DNA from: Aphrophora alni | Taxonomy: Eukaryota > Arthropoda > Insecta > Hemiptera > Aphrophoridae | Assembly: GCA_963513935.1 (NCBI GenBank) | Contig: OY740777.1 | Span: 19,439,271-19,503,270, forward strand | Reading direction: 5' to 3' | Length of the DNA: 64,000 bases | In this document: positions 28,048 through 40,749 of the stretch, piece by piece | How positions within the stretch are numbered: the first letter of the stretch is position 1 | Layout of the letters: each line of letters begins with the position of its first letter | Program-made: the position numbers and the translations under genes | Notes under the pieces: model-generated | Told to the model about the DNA's origin: nothing | The model's input: only the letters and a program-made list of their open reading frames with translations | Database searches by the model: none

Positions 28048-28892
28048 TTTTTTTTCCACAATATATTTTATTTATTATTACATAATACAATTACAAATAA
28101 CAAACAAAACTAAATCAACATCTTGACCAATCCCAATAGGAACGACTAAAGACTAATATCAATATTACATCACTTTTGTAGGGCTACCACTTATTTGGTC
28201 CCTTCACCATTAATCACCAGATCACTATTACATCAAATCATGAGGTTTAGTTCTCTTGAGGCGGCGAATCTCATCATTAACGTTGTCAGTCATTGCCTTC
28301 ATGTCCCGATGAACGTGAACTAGGAGACGTTGTTTATGCCTCAAAGCCACCTTCCTTACTTCTTCTTTTACGAAATTTACTCTCAAATCTCTGTGTAAAT
28401 CACTGTTCCGGATGTACCACGGAGCTTGAATTCTCGTACCTCGAAGGACTTTATTTTGTAAGTTCTGGATGTTCTTCATATTTGTTTACTTCGTACAGCC
28501 CCACATTTGGATGCCATAGGTCCATACAGGCTTCAGCACCTGCTTGTAAATTAAAAGCTTGTTATGAATGGACAACTCTGAGTTTCGTCCAAGCAACCAG
28601 TAAATTTGCCTGTATTTGATATTTAGTTCTTCCTTCTTTTTCTTCACATGCTCCTTCCACTTTAGCTTAGTATCAAGGCTCATGCCAAGATACTTGGCTA
28701 TATTTACATGGGACAATGTTTTGGCGTTTATTATCAACGGTATTGGTACTAACTTTTTATTAGTGAAATGAATATAAGTTGATTTTCCTTCATTTACTTT
28801 AATGCGCCAACGTTTAGTCCATTCATTTACTTGGTATACAGCTCTCTGTAGTTTACTGGTCGCTACGTCAGCATCCTTTCCAACAGCTAAGA
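28048..28892 (-). mobile_element. 5'-truncated copy of the same Jockey-clade LINE family
   Basis: About 845 bp on the minus strand holding only the C-terminal third of ORF2, the 3' UTR and a T run (A tail on the element's strand) at about 28048-28056. Its protein aligns closely with residues from just after the FADD box to the end of the RT at 21456-23096. The element starts abruptly at the ILAV segment beside that box. Flanking near-identical 10-mers (ttctgcacaa 28038-28047; ttctacacaa 28893-28902, 9 of 10 matching) look like a diverged target-site duplication. Its mutations and imperfect duplication suggest it is older than the 21-26 kb copy. Confidence 0.85.
28228..28892 (-). pseudogene. 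Truncated RT remnant with an in-frame nonsense codon
   Basis: Two open segments in one frame (28902-28486 and 28479-28228) are separated by a single TAA, where the related LINE has a CAA Gln codon after the WGCTK motif. The segments match the RT C-terminus: WRIKVNEGKSTYIHFTNKK, KYLGMSLDTKLKWKEHVKKK, WLLGRNSELSIHNKLLIYK and APWYIRNSDLHRDL. An extra codon lies before APWY. It lacks the endonuclease, the palm and the catalytic Asp residues, so it cannot be active. Confidence 0.88.
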
Positions 28893-30754
28893 TTCTACAC
28901 AAATGTAAGAGAGAAATATTACAAAATTATATTTATACAAATATCAGAATTAATTATCTTATGTATTTAAATATTTATTTAATTGTTGGTTCTCTTATTA
29001 TTACAAAAAATTTAATTATATTTTTTGCTAATTTGTGTTTTTTTTAAACAATTAATTTGTAAATGAAAGTAATAAATACAAACAATTAAAATTTAAAAAA
29101 TGTTTTACAGTTAAACGTGTCTACACGCTCCTAAAACCAACACGAGAATGGTGGGCCAAGACTGTGTAAGTATCTTAATGGCATGTTAACTTGTTGAAAG
29201 TAATATTAAATAAAAATCACGTCTCAACATAAGACATAAGAATTGTCATTCACGTACGCGGATAGGGATTTGAAAAGTTTTGGTCAGCTATCAAAGAAAA
29301 ACTAAGTTAAATCTAACAAAATGAGCCTTATAAACTTCCCAATTCATACAAATAAAGAAGGTTGCTTTTATTGATTTTGTGACATTTTCAAAGTGAATTA
29401 TAAACTGTGCTTTTAAAACTAAAAGTTCGAGAAGAATAAAAAATTGGTGCTTGGAAGTTGTTCAAGAACAGAAACTTTAGAATCGGAATTTCGTCAATAT
29501 GAGCTATTTATAAAATCTTGGCTTTATTCAATTTTTATTTATTTAATTTATAACTAAATGTAATTGAATCGTTTCTTTATTTTATTTTTTGTTACATTTT
29601 TTTGCTCTGTGATACTCCAAATCGGATTTATAGACAAAAATCTTAATATCAATTTTATTTCATTATAAATATTTTCCTTCTATATAATGATCAAGAAAAC
29701 AAAAGGAAGGATAAACAAAAATTCAGCTCCTAAACTTTTTTATTTCATCCCTAACCGTTGTCATAAACTGCTAGAGTGGAGCAAAATTCGTGTTAAGAAC
29801 TCAGAAAGAGAAAAATTATTTCATTACTAATGCACACGAATATGGCCTAACGTGAATTTAAAGACTATATAAGTTTTGATTCTTAGATTTAAAAAAAATT
29901 ACAAAGAAATATATTAAGGCTAACATAAAAATATAACATAAAATATGTTTAATATTACATAATATTTAATAACATATGTTATTAAATAACATAAAATGTT
30001 TACGCAGACCTCTCTCTTACGTGGTTTACATGAGTCGCAGTGGATATCAATGTTTGTGCGAACTAAAAATATACTGCCGCCATTATTATTTTTATAAAAT
30101 ATCTTTTCTTTGCTTACTGATTTTAGCAGCTCTGAAACACTGAGGGTAAAATTTAACGGTTAAGGATAAACTGATGGTGAAACTTCACTCTTGTCTAACC
30201 TGTTTTATTGCAGGAGTTTTAGAAACAAAAGTCAGAGATTTTTATCGTCTCAAATGTTCTTTATCGATGTGAAAAAAATGTACTTTTTAAAATTTATTTC
30301 AACTGTAAATATTTAACGTTTTTAATGAAAGTTTTATGTAATTTCATCATTCTGAATTTTTACTAAAATTGTATTTTGTCAAAGAATAACTAAATTAAAT
30401 TTTTTTTAATAACAATACACTGACATTTACGGCATCCATATTTGATTTTGTGTGTTTTTTCTATAATAAAATTACACGGTCGTTCATGCTGGGAACAATG
30501 GAAAAACAGGAGATAAATTAGATAGAAGAGAATAAAAAAAATAAAAAATTATGAAGGGAACTTAGGACCTTAGGTTCGAAGTTTTTTCACTTAACCCTCA
30601 GTCGTTACAAAATTATTCTTAAATTAACATGTGACTATTAATTTAAAATATATAATGAAAACAGAATATAAAATTAAAATGTGTCCACTTATTTATAGTT
30701 AAAATCAAATAGAATATATAATAATTGATAAAGTAACAAACCTAAGAAAAAAGT

Positions 30755-30764
30755 AACACACACA

Positions 30765-30838
<74 letters not shown>
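30755..30838. repeat. (CA)n microsatellite
   Basis: About 40 CA dinucleotides with one early ctca interruption. Confidence 0.97.
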
Positions 30839-30840
<2 letters not shown>

Positions 30841-31737
30841 ATTAAAAAATTTAACACTATTTATTTTCGGCAATATAAAAAGAGTACATATTGTTAATTG
30901 TATTGAATTTAGTATTATTTTTCTAATTTGGCATGTAAAATAGGTTTCATTTATTGGTGTACCCTATATAAATGAAAAAATGAAAAAATTGTTTCTACTT
31001 TTTATTCTGTACTACTCGTGACTATTTCGGAGGTCGGTGAACAAACTAATTCACAAAAGAGCAAAAAGAAACTCAGAATATCAGTGTATGTGATTATAAA
31101 CTGTATTTTCAACACTGAAACCTACTTTTAATAAATAGTTTTTTTTTCAAAATAAATTATTTCAACTTTATTCGTAGAAAATGTTATATTAAATGGAGGG
31201 TTTAAATTAAATTAATATTTTAATTGTGATTTTAAGTAGATAATTACAAGCGGATTTAAGGTGTAATAATTGTCAGCTTTGTTTTAATTACAGAAAATAT
31301 AGACCAGGAAATTAAATTTATCGGTCATTTAATCATTTTGGGATTAATGGATTTAATAAATAAATAAATGGATTTAAGCTGTTGTGAGCATCGTGTTGTT
31401 ACCCAGCCCATTATTTAACACAATCATATCACAGGTTAATGAAAAGGTTTAAGCGTATATTTGTTATCATTTATATAGATAAGAACTGATACGTCACGAT
31501 AGCAGGAATCAGCCAGTGTTATCAAATAAACCGTTAGTTTATTCTCGTAATGTGATGCGACTCGTCTCTGTGAGGCCTGGAAGTTGTGGAGATATTAACC
31601 ACCACCCACTCGCTTCGCTCATCGTAACTATACGAATTAATACTCGGGTGAAATGGATACTCGCATTACTCGGTTACAAATGATTTCAATACTCTTATTA
31701 TTATTTCGAAATCGAGTATCTGCGCAGAATGATTTTG

Positions 31738-31825
31738 CGCATCGGATTCGAACTCAGCTTTACCAATCAGATCGTTTTAGATAAAACTACACTTTTGGGT
31801 TCTATCTGTTAGACTGATCCACCAA
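31738..31825 (-). repeat. tRNA-like segment (SINE head or pseudo-tRNA)
   Basis: On the minus strand there is a good B box, gagttcgaatcc, about 60 bp after an A-box-like tggatcagtctaacagatagaac. Spacing is slightly long for a standard tRNA. No clean cloverleaf could be drawn. Confidence 0.45.
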
Positions 31826-33359
31826 GTATTTATTTGTTTAAACAATATGTGATTGACACTTGTAATACGTAATTAAACGTTATCCTGCCTCGACACAAAT
31901 TCAGTAATTTAACGTTAGTACAATTATTACCAACATTAATAATTTAGTTGGTATTTAAAATAAGTCAATTTACTATATTTTTTATAAAGATGGTAACCTA
32001 TTAATATTTATTTAAATATAAATAATAACAATTAAATAATAATTTAATTTACTTTTTGTTAATGTGGAAATAAATTAATATTGTTATTTAAATTGAACTC
32101 GTTACCGAATCTAAATCATTTTAACTCAAAATCGTAATGTTTAATTAATGTGTAGTGAATAATCAGCTTAGAAACTAATATAACCAAAGTAGAAACATTT
32201 TGTTTGGAATTGACACAACACTAACGAATATCATTGTCCGAAGATTTTATTTCGAATTCATACTCGCACATTACCTCCTCCTTGTTCCTAGTTACGAGGA
32301 TTTCGTCCGAATATTTTAATACGAAACCGAGGATTTTAATACTCGGAATGTTCCAAGGATTTTGATACTCGGACTCACCGAGTATTTTAATTCAAACTCA
32401 CACATCACTAACACGAATTACTAAATTTCTTAAAAATCGAAGATTAAAATGTTTTGGACTTATTTTTGACTTTTGAGCTATACGGACCAGATACATACAA
32501 ACTCTTCTCAAATTATAACTCAGTGTCTCAAAAATCACACTTACATAAAAATAGGTAATATAAGTTTAAAAACATTTGCGTTTAATTTATGGTATAATAA
32601 CTTGTTAAAAATATAAACCTTTATCAAATTTGTACTTATCATCCCAAAACAAAATTTTGTTACTTTGATATCATTTAAAAATATTAGGTGAATATTGTTT
32701 GGGTAATGAAAACACTTGTGTCTTGAGATAATGTGAAACAATCTCCTAAAAATAGACAGACGGACAAGCAACAGAAGTTATTCTGAAAATTGTCTTAACG
32801 CATATGAAAGTCACAGTAGTTAAAATTCCTCTGTTATAAGTTACTCATTTAGTTCCCAATTAACATTCAAATTGGTCTCTGAAAGTAAATATTCCAATTA
32901 AAACTTTTATACATTTTTCATTCCTCCTACAAATTGCCCCAAACACAGATAAAAGTAGATTCGAAAACAGAAATAAACTGATGGTAAAGTTGCAGAACGA
33001 ATGCTTAATTTGTTCCTGCCAATTAAGGCTTCGTTTAGTAACTTCCTCGCCTAAACTAACTTTACCTAAATCTAGTAAAGGTTCCTTAGGGATTGGAGAC
33101 AACCTTAAACAATTCTTAAACTTTAAAGTTAGACTTCCAATATCTGATGAGAATGAGACTTGTAATGGAAAAAATAACTTATTCCAAAATTAATTCTAAA
33201 TTTGCTGAATAATGACTGCAAACAATACCAACAAATAACTTGAATATTTTTATTTAAGTATGGAGAATTATCTATTTTAGTTTACGTCACGCAGATATTA
33301 TTATATTTAATTTATCCAAGTACGTAAATATGTAAGATGTATGATTTTGTTAAAAAACA

Positions 33360-33650
33360 TTCTATGATATTTATTTCATTCCCTAAAATCATTGCTAAGA
33401 CATACAAAAAGTTCCAGTACACCGTCTAAAACATATTTTAAGCTTTTATATATAAATTCAGAAGGAAAACTCCATTACGTTTAAAAGTCTACCATAAGTT
33501 GCTCTATCTGAGACATATTTATGTCTTCGATAAATTTGTCGAATGTTTTTACGGTAGTTTTTTCAATTTCAACTTTATTGTAGTTTATAACAAATCCTCT
33601 TTAGTTCTCTTTCTCTGACTGTCTGTCTCTCTGAGCTTAATTTATCCGTA
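33360..33650 (+). repeat. Dispersed repeat E, copy 1
   Basis: Matches 36015-36245: aaggaaa-ctccatta, ccataagttgct, atatttatgtcttc-ataaat, and a closing ttctctttctctgactgtctgtc. Confidence 0.8.
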
Positions 33651-36014
33651 TGTAGTGTTATAACTTTGAAGTTATATATTTCCCTTAATATATCATTATT
33701 AATATATTATTTCATTTTCATTTCTATGTTATAAATAAACATGTAAATTTTACGTTTTACTTATTTTTAATAAAATAGTGGGTGTCAAATCCATTAGGTA
33801 TTATAACATGTTAAATTGTCGAAAATAATGCTGTACAGTGAGATTACAATTAATGGATTAATAATTATTAAGAAAATATAGCGATTAAGTATCTCTTGTT
33901 AATGCCAACACAGATGAAATTATTACAATTATTGGAAACGCTAATTTTACTCCAATTTCAAACAAATGTTAGTATAGACTTGGTTTTACAAACCACTTTT
34001 CAAGTTAATTATTAACCAGACAAACACTTGTGTATTTTATAATGCTGCCAAATTTTAAAATTTAATATAACAGCTTCTTGTACAGTGTCCACAACACCCC
34101 ACCTTTTGCAGCAAACTTATTTTATTCAATTAAGTTCAACATTATCTTCTGTTGCGTAAAAGAGTAGAGATTTATTTCAGAAAAAAACAATATTGTTATA
34201 AAAGTAATTCAATATGCAAAAATAATTCAGAATTTTAGTTGTGTTTTAATCAAATGTATCATATAAATTTGGAATTACTAATATAATGATCGAAAACATG
34301 GTAGGAAAATTTTAAATTCCATTTGTAAATAATCGTCTACAGATAGTAGCAGTGCAGTATAAATACATATAAAACGCTTTAATTAGGATAATAAGGAAAG
34401 CATTTTGATTGTAATGAATCAACACAAATCACCGTATCGACATTTTATAAAAATTGAAATCTGAATCTATTTTTATTTTTCAATTTATTTCTACCTTCAC
34501 TTTAACATCAGTTAATTAAAAAAATAAACATTTTCAAAAAGAATGTTTTCATACTGATATTGCAAATATATTTCTTAATTAATTTTCCAACTACTCGTGG
34601 TATTTAAGGAATCCCCATTGTACACAAGTTTATAAATACCACTTGTGTAGATATTTTACCGATACTTGGAGGTTATATTGCGATCATAGAATTGAAAAAT
34701 AGTTTACAATCCAGTTAGAATTTATATCACCATTGACGTTACAGTGATCATTTGGGGTGTAATTTTTGTATTAGTGATTTTTTAGGTACATTATTTGGCT
34801 TTGAAATAGTTTCCCCCCTTTTTTCCCTTCAAATATTACATTATAAAGGGTTACCATTAAAAATTATAAAGATGCCTTCCTTTAACCTCTATTAAAAAAG
34901 GGCTATAATTTCAACCCCAATAAAATGTCACAAAATGTATTAGGCTACATAATAAGTTAAGTGGAGGTAATTTGTTGACAACTCAAGCCATTTATGTTTT
35001 AGCCTGTTGTATTAGTACTTATGTCACATTCTGTATATATACTCAACCGGAAAGTAAATAAAATCAATTTATTATCAGAAGAAAGTAAAACACTACATTT
35101 TAGACTAATCTGTTCAAACTGGTGTCCGCCAACAGCTACAGAGTAATCAAAGAACATAATATTATTCAGGAGTATAATAATAATAATAGCTCATTTTAAT
35201 ATAACATACTAACACTTGAGCATATTTATACAATTTGAGTCTGATAAGGTGTCCACAATGTGTAACGAGAGAACGGTTTGAGCTACAACATGTAAACAAA
35301 ATGAATCCCCTTAAATCGAAAGAAGGGAATCAATTAAAAAAGTTTCATTTTATTATTTTTAAATGGGGGGATTTGTGGGGTTCCCGGGTTCAAATATAAA
35401 AATCGTCAAACGTAAAAATAAGTCGTCTGATACCTCATTTGAAAGTCTCTAAACCTTCAACATTTTGGCGCAAAACTTTTATAATAGTGTTATCCGTACG
35501 TACAGTGTTCCCCAAAATGTTTCAAATTTTGTTTTTTACAATGGTTTATTTTAGATACCGCGTACATATGTAAAATATTAGATTTGTATCAATGTCTAGC
35601 TAATATCAAACTCTTGCAGAAAAGGGCACTTTTCCTTTCATTTTCAAAATTTCAAAAATCATCCAATATTAGAGAATTATAAATAGCTCTAAGTCAAACA
35701 CACAAATTAAAAACAAACACACAAAAGTAAATCCAACCATTTACAATGGACGTCTTTATAAAAGTTTTACCCATTTTCTTTTATTACCCTAAAATATTTC
35801 TAATTAAAGTATATAATATTTTAGTTAATGTAATTTAAGAGAAATTTTGTTTTCTCTTTTGCTTCTGTAAATGAAAATCTCTAAAAGATCGCCAACACAC
35901 AACACAAGGAAACTTGGCGTTTTGCTACAAAAACATACAAAGATATTAATTCTAATTCCTTGCTACTAGAGAAACTAACTTCATAATGTAGTAGTAACTT
36001 CATAACTACTGTTA

Positions 36015-36245
36015 GGATCAAGACTAATTTTTAACTTTTATTTTTAAAAAAAAATACCGAAGGAAATCTCCATTAAGTTTAGAAGTTAAACCATAAGTTG
36101 CTGTGTCAGTTGTCCGAGGCATATTTATGTCTTCAATAAATGTATAGCATTACTTTAAGACAGTTTTTTCTCTTTCGACTTTGGTCTAATAGTTATCAGA
36201 ACATCCACAGTGTTCTCTCTTTCTGAGTCTGTCTGTCTTCTTCTA
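36015..36245 (+). repeat. Dispersed repeat E, copy 2
   Basis: Colinear with 33440-33650, same orientation, 2.6 kb apart. Confidence 0.8.
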
Positions 36246-36724
36246 AATGTTTGTCTTTTATTTAGTTGTATGAGGTTCTGAATATATATATTTAATACAC
36301 TTTTATTTAAATTACGTTTTAGGGGTATTTTTGAAGGATATTTATGTGCAGGGGTAATCTTTATAGCTTCTGGACCGATTTTAATGAAACAATGATAATG
36401 CAATTATTCTACCTTTGTAGAGTATCTTGAGATATTTAACAATCACAACAGACTCTCGTGAGTAGATTGTAATATGTAATCTGAACACAAAAACACAAAT
36501 TATTCGTTAAAATACAAAGAATAGGAAGACAAGACTGGGTCTTACCAGTCTCTGTGACATTTTTCATCGCGGATTAAAAAAATTAATGTTCGTGTAGTGG
36601 AAATAATAAACATATAGAAATTGTATATAGACTAGGTTATTTATTCATAGTTATGTAATGTAATTATAATGAGTAACGTTGTAGCAATTCTTATGAGCCA
36701 TGCTGGATCTACATTTTGTTTATA

Positions 36725-36905
36725 CGTAATCTTAGAGTGGATCCTTCTTTTTCGTCTTTCCTATCACACCTCTTGACTAATTCTTGTTCTTTTTCGACCC
36801 TGATGCAATTAGATTAATAGATACTTGGGTTTTTATGTTATCTTCTTTTTTAATAGGCGCTTTTTGACTAATTTTCGCCTTTATACAAGATAAATAAGCT
36901 GTTCA
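36725..36905 (+). repeat. Dispersed repeat F, copy 2
   Basis: Diverged match to 17780-18000, same orientation. Confidence 0.55.
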
Positions 36906-37467
36906 AAAGGTCAATTTATTATGAAGAGGTTGGTGTTAGTTAATTTTGATACACTTTTAACAAAATCAAAGTCCTCGATGAGAACCACCAACGTTATCTA
37001 GGATTTTGGTGTTTCCTTTCTTGAGGTATATTGATAGACTTCGCTGATCTCGAATTTACATCAGCATTATGCTTAATATGATCAATATGTGTTTTAAAAT
37101 GAACTAAATTATTTTCAATAACTATCTTACCTAATTCTGTCTCTCTTTATCTAATATACTTTATGTCATATAAATAGAGGAAAACATTAAGTGACGACGC
37201 TATTTGTTGAAGTATAGTATAAAGTTTCCATTGCATTTATTTAATTAAACTTCACAAACAGTAATAACTTTCTTAATCCCGGTGTTTTCTTTGAAATGAA
37301 GTCGGAGGAAATACAAAATAAATATATTATAAAAATAGTTTGTTACTTTTAATGAAATTGACTATTCTATTAAAATTTATATAATTCTAATTTAAACAAA
37401 ATGTCAAGTTTTAACAAATAACTTGAAATACAAAGAATAACTTAAAGGAAAAGTTATTATAATTGTT

Positions 37468-37468
<1 letters not shown>

Positions 37469-37557
<89 letters not shown>

Positions 37558-37818
37558 CCTCTCCTCTCCTCTCCTCTCCTCTCCTCTCCTCTCCTCTCCT
37601 CTCCTCTCCTCTCCTCTCCTCTCCTCTCCTCTCCTCTCCTCTCCTCTCCTCTCCTCTCCTCTCCTCTCCTCTCCTCTCCTCTCCTCTCCTCTCCTCTCCT
37701 CTCCTCTCCTCTCCTCTCCTCTCCTCTCCTCTCCTCTCCTCTTCTCTTCTCTTCTCTTCTCTTCTCTTCTCTTCTCTTCTCTTCTCTTCTCTTCTCTTCT
37801 CTTCTCTTCTCTTCTCTT
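37469..37818. repeat. Compound polypyrimidine array (CT)n-(CTCCT)n-(CTTCT)n
   Basis: Three homogeneous blocks with sharp borders: (CT) to about 37550, (CTCCT) about 38 copies at 37551-37740, and (CTTCT) about 15.6 copies at 37741-37818. The plus strand is all pyrimidine for about 350 bp. The long open frame here is a low-complexity artefact. Confidence 0.97.
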
Positions 37819-39594
37819 AAAGGTTTGTATTTAGTTCAAAGATCAATTCTCAAACTACTTTTGCAGAATTTTTATTACACAAATTTGTAGTTTTCATATT
37901 CCGTGATCCCATTAAAAACGTCAATATTTATTTACGTAGATTTGAGTGACAGAGATAGTTAAACGATGCATTGAGAGATATAGGATCTTGAATAAAAATT
38001 GTGTGTAGAGGATATTCAGGATTAAAGTTCTTTGTCTTACAGGTTATAAAACGCAAAATTTGATGAAAATAGATTTCTTTCATAACATTTTTACAAAATA
38101 TTTCAACGTCTATTAATTCTAGGCTATTAAGAGCTTGTTGCAATGAGTTTGTGTACCAGTAAAATCTAAAGATGACGATGTAGTCATTGAAACGTCGTCT
38201 TGAAAATAAAGTGTTTGTTGTGGAAATGTGTCTTTTATTGGTTGATTGTACTTTATACAAATTTTGCTAATTCATTGATTGATATCCTTAATTAAATAAG
38301 TATTATTTTATTTATGGGATTGTACCCAATTCATTCATTAATAATTAATTGAATTTGACGTTTTATTTATCCAAATAATTTCACCTCCGAAAGACAGTAA
38401 CACAATTAATCTATTATTATTTAAAGCTTTAAACGTTGAAGAAATTGTTTTAACTATATATTATAAATAGTTGGTATTAAATGTGTGTAGTTTAATATAA
38501 CAATAGTGAGCCAGTTACTAATAAAAGACCTAAATTAGTATTTAATGAAAGATACTAAATACATTTATTATCAATATGAAAAAGATTTTTATTCCATAAA
38601 AATGCTAAAAACTTTTTTTCTAAAGAAGATGATGACAGGAACATTATTGAAAATATCCGAATGCTAAAAATGTTGACACAAGTTTAATAATATCATTATT
38701 GTACGTTGCTACTACAAACACAAACATTTTTTATAAATTTGAATAAAAGTTAATTACTCAAAAGCTAATATAGCAGTGGTAGTTACTGATCGTATTGTAT
38801 GTAAATTGAAAATAAACATTAATCTCTGAAAACGTAAGGTAAACATCACATTTATAATTTTACAGCTTCTTTTACGTTCTGTTTATTTTGCATGAATATG
38901 AAATTCAAAACTTATATAATGTATTTGTCTAAATAGATAATAAAGTTTCATTAATTGAAGTATAATAAAATTAATAATACATAATTTATAAAGTCATCGA
39001 TATATCTTTCTCCCTGATAGTAAACGAGTTAAAATCTATTTATGCTTAGTGGTATTTCATTTTAAATAAATTAAAACAACAATTTTTTAGTATAAACCAC
39101 AATATTTTAATTGAAACTTGCCGACCATGGTTTCGCTAGTTACAGCATTGTCAAGGGCTTTTGCTTTTACAAGAATGAAACAAAAAGGTTCAGTACACAA
39201 TATAACAACACAGTATGACAATAGTTGGGTATTTCCCTTGTAACCTAAATGAGAAAGGGAAATGAGGTTAACCATTAACCATTAACCAGGTCAAGTCATT
39301 GACCCTCCCCTCCACTCCCCTCCTCAAAAATTGTTGAGTTAATAATCACTAACAATCTAGCAAATTTCCAATAAATAATTAATAGTAAACCATACTTGAA
39401 TTTTTAAGAATTATTTAGAATTCAAATAAATATAACAAAGGATGACGACTTATATCCGCTTTGTTTAGGTATATTTTATGTGTAGAAATTTTAAATTTAA
39501 TCAATGAAGTTAAAATCACAAAATGAATAATCTCAGCAATAAGACATCAATTAATAATAATAAATAAAATTGAAAATCACTCTTACTAATAATA

Positions 39595-39676
<82 letters not shown>

Positions 39677-40201
39677 GAAACCAATGCAATTGAAAGACAG
39701 TTAAAAATAGTAAAAAAAAAACATATTGAATAAATTCACAACTGATATGATAATCAGTATTATATTATAAAATAATAAAATAACACAATTATATTTAGAG
39801 AATTTGTTTGGAGAAGGAAAATTTTTAATTAGTTAATAATTAGGAAGTATTTAATATTAGCCATATCTTCTTACTAACATAGAGAGTTTATCCATTATTG
39901 ATATATTATTCGAATGCACTAATTATTTTATCCTCAAGCTCACTTAATCAAATCAGAGTATTAATATTCGATAAGAGAAAGTAATATAATTTTATTCTCG
40001 TAATTTTTACTGAATTAAAAACACTAATCATTATTTCAGGTTATAAAATTAATTAATTTTAACGTTCGGAGAATAAGGGTGTTTCGACTAGTTCGGAGAA
40101 TGCAACTTAGGAGTTTAAAGTGGGTGTGCAGCTCTGTAGTAATCCCAATTTTTAATATTTATTTGTGTATGTGAGACAAATATAGACAGATAGAGATACT
40201 T
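37819..40201. other. AT-rich, no gene seen
   Basis: Holds hammerhead-like motifs at 38165-38195 (plus) and 39126-39156 (minus) and the GA array. The 110-codon minus frame at 37928-38260 has no known motif. Confidence 0.45.
39597..39674. repeat. (GA)n microsatellite
   Basis: About 38 GA dinucleotides ending in a short G run. Confidence 0.97.
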
Positions 40202-40211
40202 GGGAGTTTAC

Positions 40212-40739
40212 GTGGGGTTGGCTCGACGTGGGGTTAGCTCGACACTAATATTCCGTGGGGTTGGCTCAACACTTTGGGGAACTTAGGTCATCTGTTCAAA
40301 CTCCTGCCTAATGAGCAACCCTTCTTGGAATTGGAAGTGTTTGATTGTTCGGTCAGCCGAAGAGCGACACTCAAGTGACGAGGTTCGTCGTCTGTCAGAA
40401 TAGTATGACTTGTTATTCGCGGGTAGTGTTCTCGGGTCTTGGCTAGTCCTTGGCTAACCTGGTATCCTTTAAAACTAACAGAAAGCACAATACCAATCAT
40501 AACTATTCTGAAATCATAAGGCACTGTTGAAGTTTATTAAATATCCAATTCGATGATATGTCATATTGTCGATGGGCTTTATGATTGCGATGACCATACT
40601 TCCTAAACTAACCTAACCTAACCTAACCTAACCAATACCCGCCCGACTGGTACCTGATCCGTTCACATTTCCAGGAAGTGATTGCTATTGAATGAGGCGG
40701 CCAATATGTCGAGCCAACCACACGACACCACTTGGGATG
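40212..40739. mobile_element. Candidate DNA-transposon-like element with 10-bp flanking repeat
   Basis: Flanked by gggagtttac at 40202-40211 and 40740-40749. Inside, gtggggttggctcgac (40212-40227) and the reverse complement of 40708-40723 match at 15 of 16 positions. The left side has three tandem versions of the ggggttggctcgac unit. The right inverted repeat lies 16 bp inside the flanking repeat, so the ends are not fully symmetrical. It is GC-richer than its surroundings and holds a five-copy CCTAA run. A Mutator-like class is possible from the duplication length. Confidence 0.5.
40608..40632. repeat. Short interstitial telomere-like (CCTAA)n run
   Basis: About five copies of ctaac/cctaa. 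TTAGG is the common arthropod telomere unit, so its complement here is a short interstitial run, lying inside the candidate element at 40212-40739. Confidence 0.8.
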
Positions 40740-40749
40740 GGGAGTTTAC

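Larger units (their letters stand above)
28903..33359. other. AT-rich, no gene seen
   Basis: Apart from the CA array and the tRNA-like segment, 31550-31740 is somewhat GC-richer. 32270-32400 repeats short aatactcgg/gaggatttt phrases. No protein family was recognised. Confidence 0.45.
33651..37468. other. AT-rich, repeat family members only
   Basis: Contains repeat E copy 2 and repeat F copy 2. The remainder shows no coding, RNA or transposon signal. Confidence 0.45.

Noticed and set aside
37463..37834. 123-codon Ser/Leu/Pro frame
   Set aside because: Translation of the CT/CTCCT/CTTCT array; no real coding evidence.
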